Positions 36,821 through 49,810 of a stretch of DNA of 64,000 nt are shown in pieces. Position numbers and translations under genes: made by a program. Numbering within the stretch: position 1 is the first letter of the stretch; each line of letters opens with the position of its first letter. The stretch comes from Motacilla alba alba (lineage: Eukaryota; Chordata; Aves; Passeriformes; Motacillidae), in NCBI RefSeq assembly GCF_015832195.1, contig NC_052026.1:10027619-10091618 (forward strand), written 5' to 3'. The notes below the pieces were generated by a model. It saw only the letters and a program-made list of their open reading frames with translations. It had not been told where the DNA came from and ran no database searches.

Positions 36821-39800
36821 ACCCACATGCACAACTAGCTGAACATGACTTAAGAGTCTAGCCTAGAACTTAACCTTCTGACTTTATGTTCCCATTCCAT
36901 TCTAGCAGTAAGAACACAAGAAGAGCAGTGAAGTCAGAAATGTGCATCAGCTGCTTGAGGCAACCCATGGTAAATGTGAAACCAGGCGGAGCTGCAGCTC
37001 GGCAGAACAGTTAAAAGTGAGCATGGCCAGCTGGGAAAAGGGTTACCTTTTACCATAAAAAGGGTTTACCTGTTTACCATAAAAACTTCATGCACTTTCT
37101 CCAAACAGAATTCAGACACACTTCAAAGTACAGCTACTTGTCTTCATCCCTTTTATTTTGGAATTTCGGAAGGTGGAAGGATTAGTCAAGAAAGTCTGCA
37201 AAAGCACCTTCACTGCTAGAAACAATCCTTCATGACTTGCAGACACCTGACAGCATTCCAGTCCCTTTGATCGAAACTATATTTTGTCATCAATTTAAAA
37301 TAGACAAAATTCCCTTCAATCAACACTCCAGGCACCAACTGTTCAAACAAATTATTATTATAGTCCATCCCCACATTGCATCCTTTTGGAAAAATTGATG
37401 TCATTCTCACTAAGTAAAGCACAAGTGTTGTAAGATTATTTCCATCTTAGTTGTTACACAATATTTGAAATGGCCTTTTTCCTAAAATGGGTTTTTTCCC
37501 CAGCTATGCTCTAGATGCATCTCTCATTCTGCATTTAAACAGGGTTTCAGGTGAATTAAAAAGGACAGATATGGCAGCCCTAAAGTAATATATGAAAGTC
37601 TTATTGTATTAGTCATTTTTCCTGTCATTTTGTATTAGTGTCATATTAGTCTAATGCAATACTAACATGATCCTGAAATGTTAGCATATCACAGATTACT
37701 CAGTGTGTCAAGCTTGAGTCTGATCATATTACTTTACTGTGTGTATTCCAGTGATGAAACTCTTCCTTTCCATGCCCTAAAACTGAGAAGGACTAACAGA
37801 AAACATGAAGCACAGGCTGTGCAAGAGCCTAGGACTTGCATAACAGGTATTAACATCTCTTGTGCCAAAGGAAAGAACCAATCTGTAACACATCAGATAA
37901 TGTTGAGTCTAGGATTCTGTTAACACAAGTAAGATATTCTTTTTCACTTTAAGAAGATTTTTAATCTCTTCACACAAACTGAAGAACTCCCATCAAAACA
38001 GCAGCACTTCCAAGAGTTCCTATGATAGGCATATCCCCTTTGAATCTTTTTTGCACAACCAAGAATGGTAAAATTAGGAAATAAAAAAATCTGCATGTTT
38101 TCTTTGACTGTGTTTTATTTCAGCGGCCTATCATCAAACAGGAAGTCAATTACACCATTAAGAACTGGGAACTGTGGCTGGGTCAGGTCTAGAAAAAACA
38201 GCAGAAATGCAGACTAACTTCTGACCTAGGTAGTTATCATACTGGGGAAACAGCATGTTCACAAAAATAGAATAAAAATCCCACCCAATCCATCTCTATT
38301 ACGTTCTCTTTGGTGATAATTTGTTTGTTGAACCACTAATTGAATGTTTCTAATTTGGGTGAATACCACAGCCATTACAGAGTGTTCTATTTCCCCTTCA
38401 GATGAAGAGGTGCAATCTGTTTCTGTTTCAGTGGTCCCTGTGATTCCATAATTTAAGGAACAACAGCATTTTAAAGAAATGTTTAAGTAAATAAAATATT
38501 TAAATATTAAAGGTTTAATGCAAACAAACACAGAACCCAAGTAAATAGACTAAATTCCCATTCTAAAGGCCTTCGGAAATTCAGTTTCACAGACATCTAC
38601 AGAGGAACAAGAAATTTTCATAATTTGAAACAGTTCTCTGTGAAAACAAACATTGCTAAAAATTAGGAAACAGTTTGGCCAAAATAAAGTCCACTTATTT
38701 AGGAATCAACTACTCTGATTTATTCCAAAAATGCAGTTAACTAAGGAAGCTTTCTGGGAAAAAAAATTCTTTTCATAGTCTTCGCCTTGTGATTACCCTG
38801 CACTGCTTTTGCAATAATTACTATAGATTATGTTTCAGTGAGATTACATAGCTTTCCTGTCTCATTAAGTTTCTTCATAATTTTCTTTTTTATGTTGTCA
38901 CATGATGACAATTAGTGCTGTGGAACAGTGTACTAGGTGACCAATAAGAACTATCACGTGAGGTTTACACATACAGACACTGACATGTACCTGACAAGAG
39001 GCACAAGAGCAAGGGTTATTTCTAGTTTGTTCTTGAATAAGTGGGAAACGATGGAAAGAAAAGCATTAAGTATTAAAAATAACAAACAGCAGAGCCATAA
39101 TAACCCATAAATACAGAATTCTCTTGCAGTATTTAACTAGACTTATGATGCATATTACACTCATCTCTGTTCAACTATAATAGAATGGTATAAAAATTTC
39201 TCTTCACAATACACTACAGAGATACAGGCATGGGCCAACTTACTGCTTTAATACCATCAGTTGTATTTTCTCACAAACATGCAGTTATTTCTATATAAGT
39301 AATAATAAGCCCCTCACACATCACTTCCCAGCTACCCCCAACACAGACAGGCTTTTGTACAAAAATATACTGTTCACAAATATCAAGTATAACATGACAT
39401 AAAATTGCTGCTTATTGTTTCAATGTTTTTTGAGATGATTTTAGGCTCCCTGTTTACTGCAAGAACTGGTAAAGTTTCATCCTAGTTGTACAGGTTTTAA
39501 GTCAAGACTCAAAAAATCAGATTTTACATAAGCACCATAGAAAGCTAGACTACTCCTTTAATGCATTTCAATGTAATGAAAATACTGTAAGCATGTGATT
39601 TGATGAACGGAGTTTTACTGAATTTGGTTAAATATTTAAAGCTTTTTAGAGTCCTATGTAAATTGAATAAACACACATTTGATCAAACTGCCATCTGCTG
39701 GGTATTCCTGGGATTTAAGTTGTGTGGTTAAACATACACACACTACAGTGTCTGAAAATATTGTAATAAGAACTAGGAGAAATGTTTACATTTATTTGTT

Positions 39801-39849
39801 AAAATTACATAATTTTTTACAAATAAAACTTTGTAAGTTTTTTTTAGCT
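36821..39849. other. Unique AT-rich non-coding DNA
   Basis: A 13-bp direct repeat TTTACCATAAAAA occurs at 37049-37061 and 37073-37085. Frames of up to 93 codons are unrecognised. No gene is seen. Confidence 0.6.
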
Positions 39850-40105
39850 TGGTTGGCAATAACCAATTGCCCTTGTTCCAGCAGAAATCCTGTCTGCAGT
39901 AGCTGTGTTACAGACATCCCGTAACCTTGCCCAGCACAATCCATCCTCCTCACACAAAAACCTCTTATTCAGCTTGCCTGTGCAACCCTTGAACAGAAGG
40001 GAGGACACAGCTAAGTCCACATTGCCTGAAGCAACCATTTTCTGCGACCACAGAACTTAGTAGAGGTCCTGATGGTTCTGGGAAAAAAAAAAAAAAAAAA
40101 AAAAA
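39850..40105. repeat. Poly(A) tract, 23 nt, after a GC-richer 190-bp segment
   Basis: An uninterrupted A23 lies at 40083-40105 and a shorter A-run follows. The preceding segment (about 39850-40070) is less AT-rich and has a 64-codon minus-strand frame. The arrangement resembles a retrocopy with a poly(A) tail on the plus strand. I recognise no parent gene and see no obvious target-site duplication, so only the A-tract itself is certain. Confidence 0.5.
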
Positions 40106-40799
40106 GTGATGAGAAAAAAAAAACAAATTAATGATAAAGGAAGAGGAGCTAATTACACAAATGTTTTATACAGCTTTTTATGGGAGTCATAGTGCCAAAT
40201 TTCCAACAACTCACTTTTCAGGACTTCAAGGAAATATTTCTCCTTGGAATCATCCAAGGTTATATCCATCAAGAAACCAGGTACTCTGATGATAAACTTG
40301 TTTGTACCACAGTCAATGCACCAATCCAGTTCAAACACAGTGTTCCCATAAGTTTCATGATAAGAAATAATGACTGTATGCAGAAGTTCAAAGTGAGGTT
40401 TCAAATTACTGAGGTCTTGAAAAAGAAAGTAAAACTAAAATCTGAAAGCTTCCAAAAACCACTAACAAAATAGGTGCATTACACAGAAGAACAATTTATT
40501 GCACTCATCTTCCATCTAAGAGGGTAAAGATATGAAGCACAAGCACAGAACCATCAGTGGGGAATTGGGCTGGTATGAGAGGCACAGAGGTGTGCATTGA
40601 GATATGACTTTAACTTCTCCAAAGCATCTTGGTTATAGGCCCTGAGGCTTATCTATTTTGCAAACCCACTGTGTCACCAGCTGCTTCTTTCCTTGAGTCC
40701 CTGATTACATTTTTAAAATCCTAAGCCACCTTTCTAAACACTTAGCTTCTAGGACATTCAGAAGTAAAAGTTGAAGTACCACAGTTTTTCCTAAAAGTG
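40106..40799. other. Unique non-coding DNA
   Basis: Opposing frames of 83 and 97 codons lie over 40153-40473. They are mutual shadows without recognisable content. Confidence 0.55.
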
Positions 40800-40859
40800 A
40801 AAAATCACCTCTAGGACATGGGAAGGTAGTAGTACCTTGCTATATGAAAGGATGATGTG

Positions 40860-40970
40860 CTTGGGGGTGCAGTTTAGAAGCTCTGCTTGGGAGGTAGGAC
40901 TGCAGCTTGCACAGTTCAACCTTCCCCCTGAAGCAGGGCTACTCAACCAGCTCAGCTGGGGCTTCACCTT
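40860..40970 (-). mobile_element. Possible decayed CR1 3' end (weak)
   Basis: On the minus strand, GAGTAGCCCTGCTTCAGGGG followed by GAAGGTTGAACTGTGCAAGCT resembles the CR1 stretch of the type CCCTGCTT.AGCAGGGGGGTTGGACTAGATGATCT. Only about 60 bases fit, and the tail is not recognisable. Confidence 0.3.
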
Positions 40971-40999
40971 ACTGATAAACCTGAGGTTCCAAAGGTCCA

Positions 41000-43900
41000 T
41001 ATGAACCTAAGTTTGCACAAAAGCAAATTTATAAATAAGAAATACAGATAGCCATGGTAATTGTTGGGGGGGTCTTTCAAATGCAGGGGCTCTGATCTTC
41101 AAAAGGCAGGACATCTGCCAAGATTAAATACTTGGGATGTGACTATACTGAAAATCATCAACCATAAACTTATTTAAAGCCCATCCTTAGACAACCCTTT
41201 TTTCTATGTACTGTAAGGTTCCTTTGGGGGAGCAGAAATAAAGTGATGAATTGCATGCACACAGGATGGCAGGGTTAGACCTCAAGCTTCAGAGATTTTT
41301 CTTAAGGTTCATCTTCCATATGAAAGAGGCAGCTGGAAGGGTAAAGGGAATGGAGCATGAACTCAGCTGTGTCTCATTTCCTTCTGGAGCACAGGCAGGA
41401 TTCCAGTATAGGAGAGGACGCTAAAATCACTCAAGACAGAAGGATGCCATCCTTCCTTGTCCAGTGCTTAAAATTTTGCAACTTAACCTGCATTTGGACA
41501 ATGTAGGTCTAAATAAGCTAGAACTCACTGTTATTTTTTTTAAAAACCCAATCAAGTCACAGGCTTAGCTTTCCTGTACAGGGAAAAATACAGGAAGAAA
41601 TATACACTTGCTTGTCACACTTTCCCACTGATGAAACCCTCTTGACAATAAACTGGATTGATTAAAGTATGCTGCTCTAGAAAAGTCATCTCCATAGTCA
41701 AAGTCAAGAATAATGTGCATATTACAACAAAACAGAAATCAGTGTGAATCAAGCCAAAGCAATTTAGCTGAAGTCAGAACATCAGATCAGGTGACACTAC
41801 ACTCTAATCCTACCCAGAACCAAGCCATCTATGCATAATTACTGGTTTTCAATGAGAATGAAATAGCCTCATGGTGATTTCCACAATATTTACAAATGTT
41901 TGGGGATCCTGATGGGTGGAAATTATACGGAGACACTACCATAATTTTGCATCTATTTCTATAGTATTCGTATTTTAAATCCACATATTCTACAAAACTC
42001 CAATAAGTAGGATACATTCAGAGAAGTGCTCCCTAATTTCATAACCTACTCCCACTAACAAGGATTAGCTAAGAATGATTTGCAAGGTGTAGTGCTGGAT
42101 TGTGGGTCCTTTATGACATTTTTGTACCCTCTTTGAAACTGCAGGCTCTGGCATTTTCTAAGAATTTTCTAAGGATCATCATCTTATGACAGATGCTTGC
42201 AAAACCTGCACTTAGTTTAGTCATTAAGTTCTTTGGCAACTGCAGCAGGAGAAAATGCACAAATTGCAACTAAAAATGCTCACTCAAGAAAATCAGTGCA
42301 CAACAAGTCAGTCATGCATTCATGCACCATATTTCAAAGGCAAGATATGAAGCGGTGTTTTGGCTTTGTCTAAGTGAGGCAGATGAAATACCTGGGTCAA
42401 AATAAGTCATTCCTTAGGGAGGATTGCCTGTGCTGTCAGGGAAAGTGATGCTGGAACCAGCCAAAACCACCAGACTGTGACAAAAATAGGATGATGTGAT
42501 ACCAACATTATGGTATGAAGAAGAGGATTACAGTTCACTTATTAACCCAAATTTCTCACTTTGAAGATTTAAATTCACCTGGACAAGATGCACAAACATA
42601 TCCCATTTGCCTGTGAATTCCGAGGAAAAGCATGCCCAGAACTGCTAAAGGTTCCCTCTGGGTCTACAAGCAGCAGACAGTGACTTCTGTCAAAACCTCG
42701 AGCGAAGACATTTGACACAACCAGAAACTTTTCCAAACTCTCCGGAAATCTGGAGTTTTACATCAATCCCAATGCAGAACTAACCACAAGCACAACATTT
42801 GTTTCTACTAATTTCATCAATGCTCTTAAAACATTTAGACTTCTCGGCCAGAGCACACCATAGTAGAGAGTCTATATTTATATTACTGGTTTATATGTGC
42901 TCCAGTCACTTGCTTTTTATCTGAAAACTTGACTGTCATACAACTGCAATCTTTAGGTTTAGAGCAGAGAAACTTTTTTTATTAAAGAGTTTGGACTTCT
43001 CTTCACTACATGCATATCCTATTTGAGGTAAACCATTATTTAATAATAATCTAGGTTAAAACTACTATTACTCTTTACAAAGTAATAGCTGTCTTTTACA
43101 CAAAGTATTTTCTTCTAATATGAACATGAACAGAAAAGGTGCTAAGTACTACATTTTTAAAAATTATTTACACAAAAGCATAATTGGCATTCACAGGCTG
43201 AATTACATGAACACAGCAACCAACAAAAAAAATTAAACATTAATTAACTTAATTCTAACTTAATAGGAGTCCAGAAATGGAAAAGTATTGTAAACAGCAG
43301 CATCATGTTTGATCATGCATACATGACCCAAAGATGTTATTTTATCCACTTTAACACAAAAAATATTTCTTAAGATATCAAATAACATATAAAATAGTAC
43401 TTATTTTTTTCCATACATATATTTCATATATCACACATACATGTGAATATGTACACATTCCATATAAATACTCTTTTTTACATATACCTGAAAGTGCTGA
43501 AACAAACAGGACAAAATATTTACAGGTCATGCCTGGAACAAACTACAACAAAGCTGGGGGTGAGGGGAGTTGTCAAACGCTTTTGGAACCCTTACATAAA
43601 GTCTAGTCCACCATTCTGCTCCATCAAGGAAATTTTATGGAGCAGATTTTCCCACCAGTTTCTTAATAAGCAACATGCAGGGATTACACCCAAAAATCAT
43701 GCATATGGAAATCTGACACTACACAAAAAAATAAGATTATCTCTGGCCCCAATCCTGACAATGAAGGGCTGGCACAAATACTTCCACTGCTGAATTAAGT
43801 AAATGCTCCTCAAGCTGTACTAATACTTTACACTTTCACATTACTTTTCATCCTTCTCAAACTATTGCACTTATAGACCAATTCTTCTTCTTTGTGCTGT

Positions 43901-45075
43901 AGCATCATACAATTAAGATTAAGCATTTTACATTAACTTTTTTTCCTCCATGCTCTGACATTACTATATTCACATAAAACATATTTGATTTACTCTTGGA
44001 TTCTAGGGAAGTGAAATACTTGAGATATTGGAAAGTTACTTTTCTTGATAATTCTGGGGTTTAGTATTTAATATTGCACATACTCAGTGCTTATAAGATA
44101 TGGATGGAATTGAACGGTTGTTTTTCCTCCACTTGTGCCAAAGAACACAACAGTCAAACAATTGAACCCTATTTTACACATCTGTTACTTCTACACTGCA
44201 CTCATTTATCTAAAACAAAGCAATTAATTCCCTTTTGTTAAGAGCTGCTCTCTTATCTGGGAAGAAAGCAGAAGTGTATGTCAATAGGCAGCAATACAGA
44301 TTGATTCATGCAGTGCAGAAAAATGCTTAAGTGTGAAAAAATGCCCTAACACTGGAGCCAGCCATTCTGGCAGAAAATTCTGTAAAACCCTTTTTAAGCA
44401 ATTGTTTAGATATCCCACAGAATAGTTAGGGCAACACTTGCACAAGTTGTGTTTTGTGTGTACTACAAGCCGTATTTAGACATTTAAAGCATGTTGGTAG
44501 ATCGCATCCTCTACTAAGCTGGTGAAGGATCAAAAGCATATACAGACAGGGCACAAAGTACTATAGGACAAAGAAAATAGATATACATCAGCAAAACTAC
44601 CAAAGTTACATTTATGGGATTTTTTAAAGTTCAACTATAAAATATATTCCATTCTGAGAAGTTAAACTGTCATCTTCAGCCAGTTTTTCAGATCCTGACA
44701 TTCTTCTATTCTTAAATTTTTCCAAGTGTGATCTCATGTATCTCTAGCTAATTAGTAATATAACCTGAAAAGCAGCACCAACTATTGCCATGAAAACATT
44801 TATTTTTATATCTGCAAAGACTTAAATATTGACTCAAAACAGTAACAGGCAGGAACAGAAGTGATTACAAGTATGTAACAGTTTTCCATCTTTATCTTGT
44901 CATATTGAGGAAAAAAATGTAAGAAATGTAAAAAAAACCTCTAAAGCTCTGAAGAGGTACAAACCAGCCATGGAAATTGTAGCAAATTGCATAGATCTTC
45001 AAGTTACCGGCAAATGTCTGCCTGACTCTCCTCAGAAAAGCTAAGGTTATAGCAAAAGAACCTAGAAAAAGAGAC
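41000..45075. other. Unique AT-rich non-coding DNA
   Basis: The longest frame is 116 codons (43443-43793, plus) with no recognised content. It starts in an AT/CA-rich patch at about 43410-43480. No gene or named repeat is seen. Confidence 0.6.
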
Positions 45076-45106
45076 CTGCAGATCTCCAAGAAAAGGAGAT
45101 CTGCAG
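45076..45106. repeat. Perfect 12-bp inverted repeat with 7-nt loop
   Basis: CTGCAGATCTCC (45076-45087), loop AAGAAAA, GGAGATCTGCAG (45095-45106). The arms are mixed in composition, unlike the AT-only palindromes elsewhere, so chance is less likely. The stem is too short for a standard pre-miRNA. Confidence 0.9.
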
Positions 45107-45612
45107 CAAGTAGAGATGCATTACTTTACTGTTACTCTGAAATAATATTCTGTGAATTAAGAACCAATTTTACACAACATTGTCCAAGAGATGTGGATAT
45201 TACAACCATATCCTACATCTGATGCTTTGTTTATGAATGTTTATGTTAAAACATAGAACCAGAGTTATCAGTTTACCTTCTCTGTAAACAGTGAATGCTT
45301 AGTTCTTGGCCTTCACATCACCCACAGTGCATTAGCATCCTGTCATCTACACAGTATAGTTCAGAGGATTATATATCACTAAATATATTATATTTTACAA
45401 TGCTATATCAACATTACATTACAAAGGGCAATTTAAGGTGAATAAAACATCAGTATTGCTAAACACTGGGTTTAATATAATTGTATATTTTCTGTCTGAA
45501 GGAGATGAGACAGCTCATTACTGTATGGATCAGCTTAGATAACATTACAGAATCTAAAAGCTGTGACTATTGAATTTAAATATTACTAAAGCTTGAAAAC
45601 CTGAAAATTTAA

Positions 45613-45628
45613 CAGCTGTTAACAGCTG
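45613..45628. repeat. 16-bp perfect palindrome with two E-boxes
   Basis: CAGCTGTTAACAGCTG is a perfect palindrome holding two CAGCTG E-boxes around a GTTAAC core. Related AACAGTTG and AACGGTTG words follow within 45 bases, giving a small cluster of E-box/MYB-like sites. Confidence 0.85.
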
Positions 45629-48600
45629 AAAAATTTAACAGTTGTTTATTAAACGGTTGTCATGCATCCATTTTAGATGTTTTAATACAAACTAACCTGA
45701 ATTCAGTGTTGCATCAGTTAAATAGCTTCCTTCAAGTCTATCAAACAGCATCACTGGAAAGATTGGCCAGGAACAACTTCAAAACACTACAAAATAGCAT
45801 TCTCCCACTCTATGTCATTTTTACTGTCTGTCAATTTTCTTCAGATCATCATTTTAGTGCACATTTTTCTTCAATTATTACAACAAAAGCTCCTTTCAAG
45901 TCATATCAAGTGATGTTATTTTCTTCTTGCAGCAAGCAGCACTAAACAGAAAGTAGCACTGATACTAAATATTGTCTACAATTGTTATGGAAATATATTT
46001 ATCTGCATCTTGTTGTCAAAGAAGCCAAAGATCAAGGCATACAAGATACATGCAATAATTTATACTGATTTGAAAGAACATTTCAGGGAAACATTCAAAT
46101 TTATAGTTCTATAAAAATCAGACTAGTTTCAAAGGCACTAGTTACCCAAGGCATGATTCTGAGAGAGTGGTATTTCAATCAATATTAAATTCATTACTTA
46201 CATCCTCTAGGTTCTATTAATATCCACAGTACATCCAATTTACCAGCTCAGGCACTCTCAAACTTCTAGCACTTTTCTATCCTGGCATTAGACCAATTTT
46301 AGCAATGCTCCAAACTACAGAATAGGACATTTGCTGACATTCCACATTTGTTTTTTTTCTCATAAGGCAAGGCTGTTTATATAAGCCTGTTGTTTTGCAG
46401 TTGACCAATTTGCTAAAATGGCAAATTCGTGTGCAATTTGATTTCCCACAACATGGACCGGCTACTCTTTTCTAAGTTATGTTCAGTTTGTCCCATTTTT
46501 ACTCCCTAAAAAAGGAACACTACCACTTCTTATGTACTAACAAGTCTGAACACTTCCTTACAATGAAATAGTCTTTTTCAAGGTGTGAAAGATGGTTTTA
46601 CCAGTCCACATGCATAACCACTGTTCCTGGAGAAACACTGAGTGCCACGTAGCATTTTATTTAAGAATCTTTATGCAGAGCAAAACATGATACACATGCA
46701 GTTTTGTGAAATAATAATGCATTCATTTTGTTTCACCTGCTATTCAGGAAAAAAAAACCCAAGCATTAAGTTTCCTAAACCAACTTTAGGATTTAAAAAA
46801 CCTCACCAATGGTTACCTTTATTTCCTGTATTAAACCAACTCCTTAGGGCTACTAATAAAGTAGAAATTATTTTGTCTCTTCTATTATGACTATTATGTC
46901 ATCATCCAAATGAGAAATTGGGGTATTACACAGACCTTCATTAGAAGGGCATCAGCACTTCAGTTAAGTCTACTTGTCACTGTGACTATATCTGATAATT
47001 GCAGAGACATAATGAGCTGATCATAGGATTACCTCACAGTAATTCTAGAACTGTTAATAGCAGTTGTAATTAATCAAATTGGCAATGCCACAACTTCCAC
47101 GCTCCACACAGGTGACCTGAAATTGTTTTGAATTGTATTGAAATATGCACTACAAATGGAGTGGTAACAGCATCACAGAGTCTGTTCAATCTTTGTATTC
47201 CATAAAATTCTGCTATTGTCACAGTGCTGTTATGATGCAATAGTCTCATGGCAGAAGGATTTAATCCTTTTCCTACACCACAATAACACAAGTTAATAAT
47301 ATATGCACAGTTCTAAGTTAACAGGATACTGAGAGAATACAATATATTGCTACATTTTAACAGTTGGCAGTATTTTACAACAATTCTAGCTTGTATTTTT
47401 TCCACAGAGGTTCAACATACTAGCACTCAATTATACCTGTGCTAGGAAATTCCCTTCCCACAAAAAGCTGCCTAAACAACGACAGGAACACACAGACTAC
47501 AAACCTAAAAATACTTCAAGATACTCACTATTGGTTTTGTGTAAATCTGCTCAACAGTGTTCTGGCAAAGTGTAAAAGCAGCTCCACAAATAAAGAAACT
47601 TTAAAGACACCCATTCCAGCTCAATTTAGTACAGGAGTAGAAAAATGTTACTCATGATAAAACTACAGAATGGAAGCAGAATTATAATCAAGGTATGAAT
47701 AACAGGATTGTGCCTGATATTATACATAGAGAAAAAAACCTCTATGCTTAACAGTTGCATGTCATCCAAAAATCTGCCCTCAATTATTCAAATGGAAGCA
47801 CTCTAAGGCCTTTATCCATACATTTTGGCTCACTCTATTTTTGGTTTTCTCTAGACCACTATTATTAAGTCCATTAAGGTACAGCAATCTCCTCATTGAA
47901 AAGACTTTCCCCTTAAAATGTTAATAATGGCCATATAAGTTTACTCCAAAATATTATATGCTTTTTATAATAAAAATAAAAAGTAAAATGCCTATCATAC
48001 AAAAGTAATCCCTCAATAAATGTTTCAAGTGCACAAGGACAGCAAAAATTAATTTTGGAGTGATCCATTCCTGAATTTAAATGGATATAATTATGTAATC
48101 ATGAAGTTACTTCATGGATTTCATTAGGCTTATTTCTAGGTTTGATATCATTTTTCTTTCCAATTAACTCAAATGTTAAGATTAATTTTATATTACTATA
48201 AAACAAAAATCAGAGCCAACATTCACACTGCTTTGGTTCACAAAACCACAGAGCACCCAAATCCATCTTTTTTCCTCAGTGTAAGTACAAATTCACTATA
48301 TCCTTACAACAATACCAACAATTTCTATACAACAGCATTGTTCTCATATTGTTTAAATGAAGCCTCATATTATGCCATTCAGCTACAGTCATCTTATGGT
48401 TTAAATGTACTTCAGTCACATAATTTAAATGTCTTATTTTCAGACATGAAGATAATAGACAATATCTTAGGTTGTTGATACACCTGTAGCATTAATAGTG
48501 ATGAAAAATATAGCATGAATCTGTCATATTTTTCAGAAACACCACAAGAAAAGTAAGATTTTTCTCTTTCGAAACCTAAATTTGGACCAAAGGAAACGAG

Positions 48601-49276
48601 GTACAAAACTCAGGCTGAAAACTGTCAATTAAGATTTGTTTCTACAAGAGCCTGATGCTGCAAAGTTCTGAGCACACCCAACTTGCATTCAAATCAAGGA
48701 ACATTTGGCTTAAGTTGGAGCATTAGATATGAGATGAAAAAAATTAGGCATGCTTAACAGTGGATGTCTTATCCACAGGGAAGAAAAATATAAATGGATT
48801 CAAGTTACCTTACCCTACATCTCAAATCCCCTTCCCTCAAATAAAATTTTTAAAACTATGAAGATGTTGACATTTAGTGCCTTGTGATGAGACACATATC
48901 TGTAATATACAGAGCAACTGGATAGAGTTTAGTTTCTGTTCTCATAGGAATTTCATATATCCTGTCCTAATTTGAAAAAATCCTTACAGATAAACAATGC
49001 ACAGGCACAACATTACTTTAACAAAATATTACAACTGCTACAGATAGGGAAAAATAAATTCCTGCTATTTCTGAAACATGTATTTTTTCATCTGCAGGAA
49101 TTATTTTCTAACTAGGATTTATAAACCATCAGGATGATACAAGTAGTATTATAGAACACAGAATGTGAGAGAAATACAAGGGAAATTATAATGAAATATG
49201 CGAATATCCACCATACATCAATTGCATATAAATGCTAATCTCCAATCAAAATCCAAAAATCCGTTCAAAAGTTGTT
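45629..49276. other. Unique AT-rich non-coding DNA
   Basis: No gene or identifiable repeat is seen. Open frames are 101 codons or fewer and featureless. Confidence 0.6.
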
Positions 49277-49405
49277 AGAATCACAGAATATCCCAAGTTG
49301 GAAGGTATGACATTGAACTCTGACTCTTGGCTCTGCACAGCACTGCCCAAGAATTCCACACTGAGCCCGAGTAGTGCCCAAATACTTCCTGAACCCCAGC
49401 AGTTT
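49277..49405 (-). mobile_element. CR1 LINE 3'-end fragment (first of two)
   Basis: The plus strand reads AATCACAGAATATCCCAAG, TTGGAAGG, CTTGGCTCTGCACAGCACTG, CCCAAGAATTCCACACTGAG. This is the reverse complement of a CR1 3' UTR of the kind in which the 3' end reads CTTCCAACTTGGGATATTCTGTGATT. Similarity continues through a CAAATACTTCCTGAACCCCAG block and stops near 49405. Confidence 0.85.
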
Positions 49406-49810
49406 GGTGTATGAAGCTGTTTTCAAAAAGCTAGGTTGCACAATTTTAAAGATCAGTTGGTTATTTCCAGCCCCCCCGTCCTAGGCACAAAGGGACACTT
49501 TCCACATCAGGTTCCTCCAAGTCCCATCCAGTATGACTTTGAGCACTTCCAGGGATGGGACATCCACAGATTCTCTGGGCAACCTGTGGGAGTGCCTCAC
49601 CACACCCACAGTACAGATTTTTTTCCTAATATCTAACCTAAGCCAGGTCTCCCTTATTTTAAGATCATCCCCCTGTGCCCTATCCAGCTCTTAGAGAAGG
49701 TGTATAACAAGGTCTTCCCAGAGACTTCTCTTTTCAAGTCTGAACAGGCCCAACTCTCTCAGCCTATTTGCAAAGGAGAGGTGCTCCAGCCCTCTGAACA
49801 TCTAACAAAG
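49406..49810 (-). mobile_element. CR1 LINE 3'-region fragment (second, different subfamily)
   Basis: The plus strand carries GAGCACTTCCAGGGATGGGACATCCACAG, TCTCTGGGCAACCTGT, AGTGCCTCACCAC, TTCCTAATATCTAACCTAA, ACTCTCTCAGCCTATTTGCA and GGAGAGGTGCTCCAGCCCTCTGA (each as short matching blocks in this order). This is the complementary strand of the last few hundred bases of a classical CR1. The sequence from 49406 to about 49500 is divergent and may be the decayed 3' end or intervening DNA. The CR1 text at 49530-49580 repeats the functional position already covered by the fragment at 49277-49405, so these are two separate insertions. Confidence 0.88.

Noticed and set aside
45076..45106. microRNA precursor
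   Set aside because: A 12-bp stem is far shorter than a pre-miRNA hairpin and the flanks do not extend the pairing.
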